Of a DNA stretch of 23,856 nucleotides, positions 15,762 through 23,745 are shown piece by piece. Under the pieces are notes generated by a model. The model was not told the origin of the DNA. It saw nothing but the letters and a program-made list of their open reading frames with translations, and searched no databases. Numbering within the stretch: the stretch's first letter is position 1; each line of letters begins with the position of its first letter. A program made the translations under genes and the position numbers. This DNA is from an uncultured Bacteroidales bacterium (lineage in GTDB: Bacteria; Bacteroidota; Bacteroidia; Bacteroidales; UBA932): positions 1 to 23,856 of the forward strand of contig CAKMNE010000005.1 in the NCBI GenBank assembly GCA_927798505.1, in the 5' to 3' direction.

Positions 15762-16934
15762 ATGAAAAAGATAGCAATCATTTCGGCTGCACTTGCCGTC
15801 CTCTGTTCCTGCCAGGCGCTGAAGGAGGAGTTCCAGCCGGTATTTACCGGTTCATACGACAATCCTGAACCATATACCTGGTATAGCGATAGCGACTTCT
15901 CCAATATCGTAAGCATCAAGGACTTGTGTGCCTGCTATTCAAAGAAGAATCCTTTCGTTATGCCGGGCAGCCACGTCAGTCTGGCCAATGCTGTCATCAA
16001 GGGCCGGGTGTCCACTACCGACCGTCCCGGAAACTTCTACAAGAGCCTCTACATCGAGGACGGCACTGCCGGAATCGAGCTCAAGATAGGCAAGAACGGT
16101 CTTTACAACGACTACCAGCAGGGTCAGACAGTGTATGTCAAGCTCGGCGGGCTTTCCCTTGGAATGTACGGTTACAAGGACGGAAACTACGGTGGACAGG
16201 GTATGGTCCAAATTGGTTACGAGGACCCGAGCGGAGATTATGAGACAGCCTATCTCGAACTCTCGAAACTCATTGACGCACACATACTTCGTGGCAATCC
16301 TGCCGATATCCGGATACCTGAGCCTCTGGTGATTGACAAGGAGTCGGGTCTGCCTAATTCCAAAACCGAGCATCAGGGAAAGAACGGCAAGCTTGGCCGT
16401 CTGGTTACCCTCAAGGGACTCAAATATGCCAACGAAGTGTTCTGCCTGCTGTATCTCAACTCCCAGAAAGACAAGGAGGACTTTGCTAACAGGGTATTTC
16501 TCTCGTCAAGCAACAACAGCGACCCTACCTGTGGAGTTACCACTCTTGCAATGTCCGAGACCAAGATGACAGAATACCTGCTTTCGGGAGCCTGGGACCA
16601 GTGTAAAGTCGGCAGCGGAAGCAATTATGCCAAGGACGATCAGGGAAACATAATCACCATCGGCTCTCTCAAGGGTAACGGACGCTATCCTGGCGTCGAA
16701 AAGGCTGCCTATTCCGTAAGCCAGTACTTCAAGATGGGCTCTACCGAAATCCAGATCCGCACAAGCGGATACTGCCGCTTTAGCGACTACGAGATTCCTG
16801 AAGACGTGCTCAGCGGAAAGCGTGCAATCGACGTGACCGGTATCCTGACAAACTATCAGGGTTCGCTTCAGCTCGTTGTCAACTCCGCCGCAGACTTTGT
16901 TTACAGCGACACCAAGGAACCATTGTATAATTAG
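15762..16934 (+). CDS. DUF5689 / OB-fold-like lipoprotein
   Basis: 390 aa. The lipoprotein signal ends at LCSC (Cys17). The central region resembles DUF5689: KGRVSTTDRPGNFYKSLYIE, then DGTAGIELKIG, then GQTVYVKLGGLSLGMYG, which is an OB-fold-like strand order. A second short OB-like unit lies near the C-terminus (IDVTGILTNYQGSLQLVVNS). DUF5689 lipoproteins are often found next to TonB-dependent receptors in Bacteroidetes; their ligand is not established as far as I know. The gene begins 4 bp after the receptor stop and is the last of the operon: 48 bp without a clear terminator separate it from the M3 peptidase. I infer that it is the receptor's surface partner, taking the place of a SusD. 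It could also be a lid or a periplasmic binding module. Confidence 0.82.
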   Translation: MKKIAIISAALAVLCSCQALKEEFQPVFTGSYDNPEPYTWYSDSDFSNIVSIKDLCACYSKKNPFVMPGSHVSLANAVIKGRVSTTDRPGNFYKSLYIEDGTAGIELKIGKNGLYNDYQQGQTVYVKLGGLSLGMYGYKDGNYGGQGMVQIGYEDPSGDYETAYLELSKLIDAHILRGNPADIRIPEPLVIDKESGLPNSKTEHQGKNGKLGRLVTLKGLKYANEVFCLLYLNSQKDKEDFANRVFLSSSNNSDPTCGVTTLAMSETKMTEYLLSGAWDQCKVGSGSNYAKDDQGNIITIGSLKGNGRYPGVEKAAYSVSQYFKMGSTEIQIRTSGYCRFSDYEIPEDVLSGKRAIDVTGILTNYQGSLQLVVNSAADFVYSDTKEPLYN

Positions 16935-16982
16935 CATCAGTTTCACTATCAGGAAATTGCGATACTATAACCATAACAAGAT

Positions 16983-18995
16983 ATGAAAAAGGCAATAAGC
17001 ATTGCAGCAACTGTATTGACTATGGCAGCTTGCACAAGTACCAATCCCTTCCTCGAGGAGTGGAATACACCTTACGGCATTCCTCCTTTCGAGAAGATAA
17101 GCGTTAAGGACTATATGCCTGCAATCAAGGCTGGCATAGAGCAGCAGAATGCCGAGATCGAGGCTATTGTTAACAATACTGAGGCGCCGACGTTTGACAA
17201 TGTGATCGTGGCCCTTGACCGCAGCGGAGCCCTGCTTTCCAAGGTTTCGGGCGTGCTCTTCAACCTGAGCGAATCCGATTCCGGCCCCGAAATCAATGCC
17301 GTTGTCGAAGAGGCTTCGCCTCTCATCTCCGAGCACAGTGACAACATCTATATGAATGCTGCCCTCTTTGCAAAGGTCAAGGCCGTTTACGAGGCCGACC
17401 AGAGTGGACTGGACAGGGAACAGCAGATGTTGCTGAAGAATTTTTACGACTCATTTGTAAAGAGCGGCGTCGGTCTTGATGCCGAGTCTCAGGAAAGGCT
17501 GCGCAAGATCAACAGCGAACTTACCAGCGTCATCATCAGCTTCGGAAACAATCTTCTGGACGAGAGCAACGCCTATAAGGCAGAGATAGGAGCCAGCGTT
17601 TCCAACTACTACGATATGATGGCCTCTACCGAGGACAGGGCATTGAGGGAGAAGATGTTCCGTCTTTACTCGAACCGCGGAAACAACGGCAACGAAAAAG
17701 ACAACAAGGCCAATCTTCTCAAAATAATGGAACTTCGCATAGAGAAGGCAAAGCTTATGGGCTACAAGTCTCCTGCGGAGCAGATTCTCAGTGACAAGAT
17801 GGCCGGAGACCCTCATACCGTGGACGTGTTCCTCAAGGGAATCATGGATGCAGCCACAGCCCGTGCGAAAGAGGAAGTTGCAGATATGCAGGCAGTTATG
17901 GATCAGGATGTTGCCGAGGGCAAGCTCCCTGCCGGCAGCCGTATCGAGCCTTGGGACTATATGTACTATGCAGAGCGCATACGCAAGGCGCGCTTTGCTT
18001 TTGACGAGTCCGAGGTGATGCAGTATTTCAAGATGGAAAACGTAAGGGCCGGCGTCTTTGCAACGGCAGGTAAACTTTACGGACTCAGCTTCGAACCTGT
18101 AGAGGGCGTAAGCCTGTACAATCCTGAGGCAGAAGCATTTAAGGTCAGCGATGCCGACGGCTCCCTTATAGGAATCATCATCACGGACTACTACCCGCGT
18201 GACAGCAAGAGGGCCGGTGCCTGGATGAGCAATTTCGTTGAGCAGTACTACGACGCAAATGGTGTAAACGTCCGTCCTGTCATCGTCAACGTAGGCAATT
18301 TCAACAAGCCTACCCCAGAGCAGCCAAGCCTGCTGACAATAGACCAGGTCGAGACTATGTTCCACGAGTTCGGCCACGCTCTCCACGGTCTTTTGAGCCA
18401 GTGCCATTACAAGGGCCTGAGCGGCACTGCCGTAAAGCGTGACTTCGTCGAACTTCCGTCACAGATCAACGAGAACTGGGCATTCCAGAAGGAGGTCCTC
18501 TCTACCTACGCGTTCCATTACCAGACCGGCGAGGTGATTCCTGACGAACTTGTCGCCAAGATGGAAGCGGCTTCCAATTTCAATCAGGGATTCACTACTT
18601 CAGAGCTCTGCGCCGCCAGCATACTCGATATGAAATGGCACGAACTCGAGAGCGTGGAAGGCGTTGACGTTGAGGAGTTTGAAAAGAAAGTGTGCGAGGA
18701 GATGGGTCTCGTGGGAGAGATTATCCCGCGCTACCGCAGCACCTACTTCAATCACATATTCGGAAGCTCAGGATACAGCGCCGGCTATTACAGCTATCTC
18801 TGGGCCGAGGTATTGGACAAAGATGCCTTTGAGCTGTTCAAGCAGAAAGGCATCTTCGACAAGGAAACCGCAATGAGTTTCCGTCACAATATTCTCGAAA
18901 AGGGAGGCAGCGAGGAACCTATGACCCTCTACCGCCGTTTCCGTGGAGCCGACCCGGACGCCGGAGCCCTGCTCCGTGCCCGTGGCCTCGAATAG
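16983..18995 (+). CDS. dcp: M3-family metallopeptidase (peptidyl-dipeptidase Dcp-like) lipoprotein
   Basis: 670 aa. M3 zinc peptidases cleave short peptides inside a deep channel; Dcp removes C-terminal dipeptides. The zinc motif HEFGH is at 461-465. The third ligand is Glu490 in FVELPSQINENW, 29 residues after the first His, the spacing found in thimet oligopeptidase. The length is normal for the family. Residues 1-17 form a lipoprotein signal (MAAC, Cys17), so the enzyme should be anchored in the envelope, as in many Bacteroidetes Dcp proteins. It lies 48 bp after the DUF5689 gene on the same strand with no obvious promoter, so read-through from the nuclease operon is possible; it could process peptides released from nucleoprotein, but this is speculation. 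Its stop is only 2 bp from the stop of the convergent PHP gene. The Dcp symbol is by similarity of class, and oligopeptidase A-like activity is not excluded. Confidence 0.88.
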   Translation: MKKAISIAATVLTMAACTSTNPFLEEWNTPYGIPPFEKISVKDYMPAIKAGIEQQNAEIEAIVNNTEAPTFDNVIVALDRSGALLSKVSGVLFNLSESDSGPEINAVVEEASPLISEHSDNIYMNAALFAKVKAVYEADQSGLDREQQMLLKNFYDSFVKSGVGLDAESQERLRKINSELTSVIISFGNNLLDESNAYKAEIGASVSNYYDMMASTEDRALREKMFRLYSNRGNNGNEKDNKANLLKIMELRIEKAKLMGYKSPAEQILSDKMAGDPHTVDVFLKGIMDAATARAKEEVADMQAVMDQDVAEGKLPAGSRIEPWDYMYYAERIRKARFAFDESEVMQYFKMENVRAGVFATAGKLYGLSFEPVEGVSLYNPEAEAFKVSDADGSLIGIIITDYYPRDSKRAGAWMSNFVEQYYDANGVNVRPVIVNVGNFNKPTPEQPSLLTIDQVETMFHEFGHALHGLLSQCHYKGLSGTAVKRDFVELPSQINENWAFQKEVLSTYAFHYQTGEVIPDELVAKMEAASNFNQGFTTSELCAASILDMKWHELESVEGVDVEEFEKKVCEEMGLVGEIIPRYRSTYFNHIFGSSGYSAGYYSYLWAEVLDKDAFELFKQKGIFDKETAMSFRHNILEKGGSEEPMTLYRRFRGADPDAGALLRARGLE

Positions 18996-18997
18996 GC

Positions 18998-20854
18998 TTA
19001 TTCAATAAACAATACTTCACCCGGTAGGTCCTGGAAGCTGTTGCTCTCCGGGACCTGCCATTTCAGGCAGAAGCTTTCGCCGCCGTAACCCTCGAAATAC
19101 CTTACGCGGAATCTGTGCAGACCCTTCTCCAGATACACGCTTCCGTTAGCAATGGAATATCCAACCCTTACGTTGTTGTTGCATACGAGCACGTCGTCGA
19201 TATACAGGTCGGATCCGTCGTTGGTCCTGAGCGAAAACTTGTAAAGTCCTGTTTCATCGATTCTTATCACTCCCTCGAACAGGTAGGCGAAGTAGTCTTT
19301 GCCTACGCCTTCGCTGATTTCAAGCTCCTTCTTAACTCCGCTTTCCCTGAGTTTGCCTATGCTGCCTACGCTTTCCGTTCCGTATTTGTCAAATTCCTCA
19401 TAGTAGCTGAACCTCACTCCCTGCTTCTTTCCCTTGAACCTGCCTGCCATGGAGAAAGGCATCTGACGCTCAAACACGTTGCTGCATTTTCCACCCAGCA
19501 TGTTGACAGCCTTAACCGTTCCCGGCTCTGTCATCTTCACCAGGCCCCCATCATACTTGAACGAATCCTGGTCCGGCTCGCTGCCGTCAAGAGTATAATA
19601 GACAGTTCCGAGCACTGGAGCAAAGCTGAAACTCAAGCCCTTACCGTCAAAACTGATGCTTTCTTCCTTTACGTAAGGCTGGCTTATGCCGCTGTCGTCC
19701 AGCAGGAAAGACAGAGGGAATGCAGGATGGGCCTTTGAACCGCAATACAGGTTGTCGGCCTGGAACACGTTTTCGGTCGAGCTCTTGCTGCGTATTGACT
19801 CAGCATATCCTCCCGCAGGAAGATAAATGTTTTCGGTGTTGTCCTCGGTGCTGAGATAGAAAGGAACGGAACTGCTGTTGAACAGGCGGAAATGGACCTT
19901 GCCCCCTTCCAACTCGCGCACAAACACAGGCTGTATGCTCGCCTTGAGAAATTCGGTCAGAAGAGCCTCCTCGCCGCAGACCATGTTGTTTGCCCAGGCG
20001 AGCGTCCTGCGAGCCCTGAGAGCCTCCTTGATGGCTTCGTCGCTCTTGTCTTTGGCAAAAATGATGGTCATGTCGCGATGATTGTTCTGCTGGTCAAAGT
20101 ACATATAGGTCGGGTAGTGGCTGTCGGTGCAGGCAAACATCGCGAGCTTGTAGCGCAGCGCGTGATCGATGGCGAGAGGGTAGAATTCTTTCGAATTAAA
20201 GACCTCTATCGCTCCGATGGTGCCGTCCTGGATGTGCCCGATGATGTAGTCGCTCAGGTCGCTGTTCTGGTCAGGCCAGCCCGGGTGGTTGGTGGTGATG
20301 AAAGCGTCTTCGGAGCGGGCGATCTCCAGTATGCGGTCGCACTCCTCGGGACCGAAGCGTCCGTCGAGAATATACTTGTTGAGGTCTCCGGTAAAGAGGA
20401 CGTTGATATGGCCGACAGGCTCGCTTCCGGTGATTTCGAATCCGCGTATAATCTTGATGTCCAGATTCTTGGCTGCCTTTGCGGCGCAGTCGTATGCGAT
20501 GTTCATATCGTTGCTCCCGCGGTCGCGCCTCGGGTGAGGGTGGTGGTCGGTAATCGCCAGAATGTCAATACCTTCCATATACGCCTCCATAACCCTCATT
20601 TCAGGGCTCACCTCCGCATCGGAGTAGATGGTGTGCATGTGCAGGTCCGCCGTGTAGGCATTGAATCCGTTGACCTGCGGAAGGTCTATCTTGCGCGGAT
20701 TGAACGCTTTTCTGCTGTTCGGGAGGTTCATTCCGTAAGAATCCATCCACCTGTAGTGGACATTGTCCTGCGCACTGCCGGCGGCATTGTCCTGCGCGAG
20801 AGCCGCGATGCCGTAAAGCGCGGCTGCAAAGATGATGGCAAGTGTCTTTTTCAT
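18998..20854 (-). CDS. Exported PHP-superfamily phosphoesterase with chitobiase-C-like and PA14-like domains
   Basis: 618 aa. Residues 1-20 are a signal peptide (GIAALA, then Q). The PHP metallophosphoesterase domain (about 65-290) shows every expected ligand: HMH (72, 74), Asp79, TDHH (103-105), Glu140 in GFEIT, His149, His190 in TNHPGW, and TDSH (Asp244, His246). Next comes a chitobiase/hexosaminidase C-terminal-like beta domain (about 400-455, with YYTLDGSEPD), then a PA14-like domain (about 470-616, with RTNDGSDLYIDDVLV). The whole resembles the exported phosphodiesterases sometimes annotated as Sb-PDE family. The start at 20854 is chosen for the signal peptide and because the -7 box TAACTTTG (20886-20879) lies 25 bp upstream; the open frame that runs on to 21778 is antisense to gpmI and not coding. 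I infer a periplasmic or surface enzyme hydrolysing phosphodiesters or phosphomonoesters. The substrate is unknown. Confidence 0.87.
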   Translation of the reverse strand: MKKTLAIIFAAALYGIAALAQDNAAGSAQDNVHYRWMDSYGMNLPNSRKAFNPRKIDLPQVNGFNAYTADLHMHTIYSDAEVSPEMRVMEAYMEGIDILAITDHHPHPRRDRGSNDMNIAYDCAAKAAKNLDIKIIRGFEITGSEPVGHINVLFTGDLNKYILDGRFGPEECDRILEIARSEDAFITTNHPGWPDQNSDLSDYIIGHIQDGTIGAIEVFNSKEFYPLAIDHALRYKLAMFACTDSHYPTYMYFDQQNNHRDMTIIFAKDKSDEAIKEALRARRTLAWANNMVCGEEALLTEFLKASIQPVFVRELEGGKVHFRLFNSSSVPFYLSTEDNTENIYLPAGGYAESIRSKSSTENVFQADNLYCGSKAHPAFPLSFLLDDSGISQPYVKEESISFDGKGLSFSFAPVLGTVYYTLDGSEPDQDSFKYDGGLVKMTEPGTVKAVNMLGGKCSNVFERQMPFSMAGRFKGKKQGVRFSYYEEFDKYGTESVGSIGKLRESGVKKELEISEGVGKDYFAYLFEGVIRIDETGLYKFSLRTNDGSDLYIDDVLVCNNNVRVGYSIANGSVYLEKGLHRFRVRYFEGYGGESFCLKWQVPESNSFQDLPGEVLFIE

Positions 20855-20878
20855 TTCAATGTGCTTGATTGTTTGACT

Positions 20879-20910
20879 CAAAGTTACGATAACAATTCGT
20901 ATATTTGCAA
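20879..20910 (-). promoter_or_regulatory. Promoter of the PHP phosphoesterase gene
   Basis: The minus strand reads TAACTTTG at 20886-20879, an exact TAnnTTTG box. A TTG at 20910-20908 is 21 bp upstream and could serve as an imperfect -33 element. This region overlaps the opposing gpmI promoter. Confidence 0.6.
20900..20907 (+). promoter_or_regulatory. gpmI-manA promoter, -7 box
   Basis: TATATTTG is an exact TAnnTTTG element 31 bp before the gpmI ATG. The best -33 candidate, TTTG at 20872-20875, is 24 bp upstream, longer than ideal. The box lies within the footprint of the divergent PHP promoter. Confidence 0.55.
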
Positions 20911-20938
20911 GATTAAACGAAACTAAAAACAAATAGAT

Positions 20939-22459
20939 ATGAACAGAAAAGTCCTTCTTATGATTCTTGACGGCTGGGGAGAAGGCCGCAAGGACAAGTC
21001 CAACGCCATCTTTACCCAGGGTGCACCGTTTATCGACTCGCTTCGCGAGAAGTATCCTTTCTCCCATCTTCAGGCCTGTGGCGAATACGTAGGTCTTCCT
21101 GACGGCCAGATGGGCAATTCCGAGGTAGGTCACATGAATCTCGGCGCCGGCCGCGTCGTTTATCAGGACCTCGTAAAGATAAATATGGCCTGCCGTGACC
21201 ATAAGTTGATGGAAAACAAGGAGATAAAGGCCGCTTATGACTATGTCAGGAAGAGCGGGAAGAAGCTCCACTTCTTCGGTCTCTGCTCTCACGGCGGAGT
21301 CCACTCGTCCCTTAACCATCTGTACGAATTCCTCTCCGAAGCTAAGAATGCCGGTCTCGAGGACGTTTATGTGCACTGCTTTATGGACGGCCGCGATACC
21401 GATCCGAGGAGCGGTCTGGGTTTTGTCAAGGAACTCGAAGAGAAGATGGCCGAGACTACCGGCAAAGTGGCTTCGGTTTGCGGACGCTTCTATGCAATGG
21501 ACCGCGACAAGCGCTGGAACCGTGTGAAGGAGGCCTACGATATGCTCGTGGAGGGCAAGGGAGCCCGCTTCGAGAGCGCTCAGGAGGCGATACGCGCTTC
21601 CTATGACGCTGAAGTTACTGACGAATTTATCAAACCGGTGGTCATCACCGAGGGCGGCAAGCCTGTGGCTCTGGTCGAGCAGGGCGACGCCGTCATCTTC
21701 TACAACTTCCGCAACGACCGTGCTCGCGAGCTTACCAACGTGCTCACACAGAACGATATGCCTGAAGAGGGAATGCATACTCTTCCTCTCTACTACTGCT
21801 GCCTTACCCCTTACGACGCCTCATTCAAGGGACTGCACATTCTCTTTGACAAGGAAGAAGTCTGCGATACTCTCGGAGAGACCGTTTCAAAGGCGGGCAA
21901 GCGCCAGCTCCGCATAGCCGAGACCGAAAAATATGCGCACGTCACCTTCTTCTTCAACGGTGGACGCGAGACTCCGTTCGAGCTTGAGGACCGTATCCTT
22001 GTCAATTCTCCTAAGGTCGCTACCTATGACCTTCAGCCTGAGATGAGTGCGGTTGAGGTTACGAGCAAGCTCTGCGAAGCTATCAGAAGTGAAAAGGAGG
22101 ATATGATCATCCTTAACTTTGCCAACGGCGACATGGTCGGCCATACCGGAGTTTACAATGCGATCTGCAATGCGGTGGGATGCATAGACGGATGTGTAGA
22201 AACCGTTGTAACCTGCGCTCTTGCACACGATTACGTGGTTCTGCTCACTGCTGATCACGGCAATGCCGATTATGCTGTCAATCCGGACGGCAGTCCAAAT
22301 ACAGCACACTCGCTCAACGAGGTGCAGTTCATCGTGATTGGCGCCGGTGACGAAGTCAAGGAAGTCAAGGACGGCGCTCTCTGCAACGTCGCACCGACCA
22401 TACTCAAACTTATGGGCATACCTCAGCCGGCAGCAATGACGGCAGAACCACTTATCTGA
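20939..22459 (+). CDS. gpmI: 2,3-bisphosphoglycerate-independent phosphoglycerate mutase
   Basis: 506 aa. It interconverts 3- and 2-phosphoglycerate in glycolysis through a phosphoserine intermediate; two metal ions sit in an alkaline-phosphatase-like domain. Visible motifs are LDGWGEG near the N-terminus (Asp11), [14 protein letters not shown] with catalytic Ser61, HGGVHSS and [11 protein letters not shown] in the phosphotransferase insert, [24 protein letters not shown], then [12 protein letters not shown] and [10 protein letters not shown] carrying the C-terminal metal ligands. The length is standard. It starts at the ATG at 20939, downstream of its own promoter, and is followed 7 bp later by manA, so the pair forms a central-carbon operon unrelated to the nuclease locus. 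Confidence 0.97.
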   Translation: MNRKVLLMILDGWGEGRKDKSNAIFTQGAPFIDSLREKYPFSHLQACGEYVGLPDGQMGNSEVGHMNLGAGRVVYQDLVKINMACRDHKLMENKEIKAAYDYVRKSGKKLHFFGLCSHGGVHSSLNHLYEFLSEAKNAGLEDVYVHCFMDGRDTDPRSGLGFVKELEEKMAETTGKVASVCGRFYAMDRDKRWNRVKEAYDMLVEGKGARFESAQEAIRASYDAEVTDEFIKPVVITEGGKPVALVEQGDAVIFYNFRNDRARELTNVLTQNDMPEEGMHTLPLYYCCLTPYDASFKGLHILFDKEEVCDTLGETVSKAGKRQLRIAETEKYAHVTFFFNGGRETPFELEDRILVNSPKVATYDLQPEMSAVEVTSKLCEAIRSEKEDMIILNFANGDMVGHTGVYNAICNAVGCIDGCVETVVTCALAHDYVVLLTADHGNADYAVNPDGSPNTAHSLNEVQFIVIGAGDEVKEVKDGALCNVAPTILKLMGIPQPAAMTAEPLI

Positions 22460-22466
22460 CCGTAGG

Positions 22467-23342
22467 ATGTACAAATTCAACCCCATACTCAAAACTCTTG
22501 TCTGGGGCACCGAAAGCTGGGTGCTCTCCGGTGTCCCGGGCGACGAGTCCGTTGTAAGCGAAGGCCCTGATGCCGGTAAGAAGATCAGCGATATCTATCC
22601 GGGACAGTTCCCGTTGCTGATAAAGTTCATTGATGCCCACGACGACCTGAGCATACAGGTGCACCCCGATGACGAGGTGGCCGCAAAGCGCCATGGATGC
22701 AAAGGAAAAACCGAAATGTGGTACATCATAGGTGCCAGACCCGGAGCCCATCTGCTCAGCGGAATGAAGGAACAGCTGGATCCTTCAAAGTATGTGGATT
22801 ATGTCAGAGGAGGTCACATAGTTGATGCGCTTGCTCGCTATGACGTCAAGGAAGGTGATGTATTCTTCCTTCCGGCAGGAAGGGTCCACGCAATAGGCGG
22901 TGGGTGCTATCTTGCTGAAATTCAGGAAACAAGCGATATCACTTACCGGATATACGACTACGACCGTCCAGGTCTTGACGGCAAGCCGCGCCAGCTGCAT
23001 ACGGAAGAGGCCAAGGATGTCATCGACTACAGCGTACTACCTGATTACCGCACTTCCTACGAACACAGTGAGAACGCCGAAGTAAGCCTTGTCAAGTGCA
23101 GTCACTTCACCACGGGCCTCCTCGAACTCAGCCGTCCATATCAGCGCCCGCTTGACGACTGCGGCTCCTTCCTCGTCCTAATCAGCCTCGAAGGCAACTG
23201 CACCATCCGAACCGGCACCGAAAGCCTCACCCTCTCCCCGGGCCAGGCCGTCCTTATCCCTGCAAATGCAGATGTTGCTGCTGGCGCCGTAACTATTATT
23301 CCGACGGAGGACAACACCAAACTCCTCACGACGCATATTTGA
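22467..23342 (+). CDS. manA: Mannose-6-phosphate isomerase, class I (cupin type)
   Basis: 291 aa. A zinc enzyme that interconverts mannose-6-phosphate and fructose-6-phosphate. The zinc ligands can be placed as Gln64 and His66 in SIQVHPDD, Glu83 in KTEMWY, and His141 in GRVHAIGGG. The ITYRIYDYDR block and LDGKPRQLH that follow are typical of the short Bacteroidetes/Firmicutes form of about 300-320 aa, which lacks the helical insert of E. coli ManA. The C-terminal half ends with a second cupin-like strand set (LSPGQAVLIPANADV). It starts 7 bp after the gpmI stop and is co-transcribed with it. A 12-bp inverted repeat lies 17 bp past its stop. Confidence 0.93.
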   Translation: MYKFNPILKTLVWGTESWVLSGVPGDESVVSEGPDAGKKISDIYPGQFPLLIKFIDAHDDLSIQVHPDDEVAAKRHGCKGKTEMWYIIGARPGAHLLSGMKEQLDPSKYVDYVRGGHIVDALARYDVKEGDVFFLPAGRVHAIGGGCYLAEIQETSDITYRIYDYDRPGLDGKPRQLHTEEAKDVIDYSVLPDYRTSYEHSENAEVSLVKCSHFTTGLLELSRPYQRPLDDCGSFLVLISLEGNCTIRTGTESLTLSPGQAVLIPANADVAAGAVTIIPTEDNTKLLTTHI

Positions 23343-23359
23343 TATTAATTATCACAAGA

Positions 23360-23407
23360 CAAGAGGGTGACTAAAAAGTCCGGGATGGCTTGGAGGTCAC
23401 CCTCTTG
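23360..23407. repeat. Perfect 12-bp inverted repeat after manA, possible terminator or mobile-element remnant
   Basis: CAAGAGGGTGAC (23360-23371) pairs perfectly with GTCACCCTCTTG (23396-23407) across a 24-nt loop. It lies between the stops of manA and the converging small gene, where a bidirectional terminator would fit. However, no T run follows on either strand and the loop is long. The left arm continuing into TAAAAAGTC resembles the ends of some Bacteroidetes insertion sequences as I recall them, so a solo or MITE-like remnant is the alternative. Confidence 0.5.
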
Positions 23408-23487
23408 ATTCCACCTGCGCACCTGGATAGCCTCTGAGTGCGCTCACCCACAACCAAGCCTTTCTCCCACTTTTCTAAATTATTCGC

Positions 23488-23745
23488 TTACTCAAAATTG
23501 GAAGTAGCTTTGATTGCGAGGGTGTCGGATTGAACCATTTCATCTTCGATATTAATGGTTTCAATTTTGCCGCAATTAAGACACAGATACAAGTACGATT
23601 CACCGTTTGGATATCGAATGATATTGTTTTTTGTGCAAACAGGACATACGATTCCACTCGGAGAAGGAGTAATAAATACATTTGCCAAAGCAGCGCTGGC
23701 ACCGAGGGCAAGAAGAACGATAACACTAATAAGTAACTTTTTCAT
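23488..23745 (-). CDS. Small exported protein with two CxxC motifs (zinc-ribbon-like)
   Basis: 85 aa. Residues 1-21 look like a signal peptide (hydrophobic ISVIVLLALGASAALA; cleavage after ALA). The mature part is about 64 residues with CPVC (34-37) and CLNC (55-58) 17 residues apart, the spacing of a small treble-clef or zinc-ribbon knuckle, and an acidic tail. No family is recognised. Zinc ribbons are usually cytosolic, so an exported one is odd; the cysteines could instead form disulfides or bind another metal. The region is more AT-rich than its neighbours and no clear TAnnTTTG box is seen upstream. It converges with manA, 145 bp apart. A similar-length open frame exists on the plus strand, but this one has the signal peptide and patterned cysteines. 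Confidence 0.65.
   Translation of the reverse strand: MKKLLISVIVLLALGASAALANVFITPSPSGIVCPVCTKNNIIRYPNGESYLYLCLNCGKIETINIEDEMVQSDTLAIKATSNFE

Noticed and set aside
17451-18407. 318-codon minus-strand frame
   Set aside because: It is antisense to the M3 peptidase including its HEFGH motif.
19892-20926. 344-codon plus-strand frame
   Set aside because: It is antisense to the PHP gene and its promoter; no recognisable domain.
20855-21778. N-terminal extension of the PHP reading frame to a start at 21778
   Set aside because: It runs antisense through gpmI and across both promoters; the signal peptide starts at 20854, which fits the promoter at 20879-20886.
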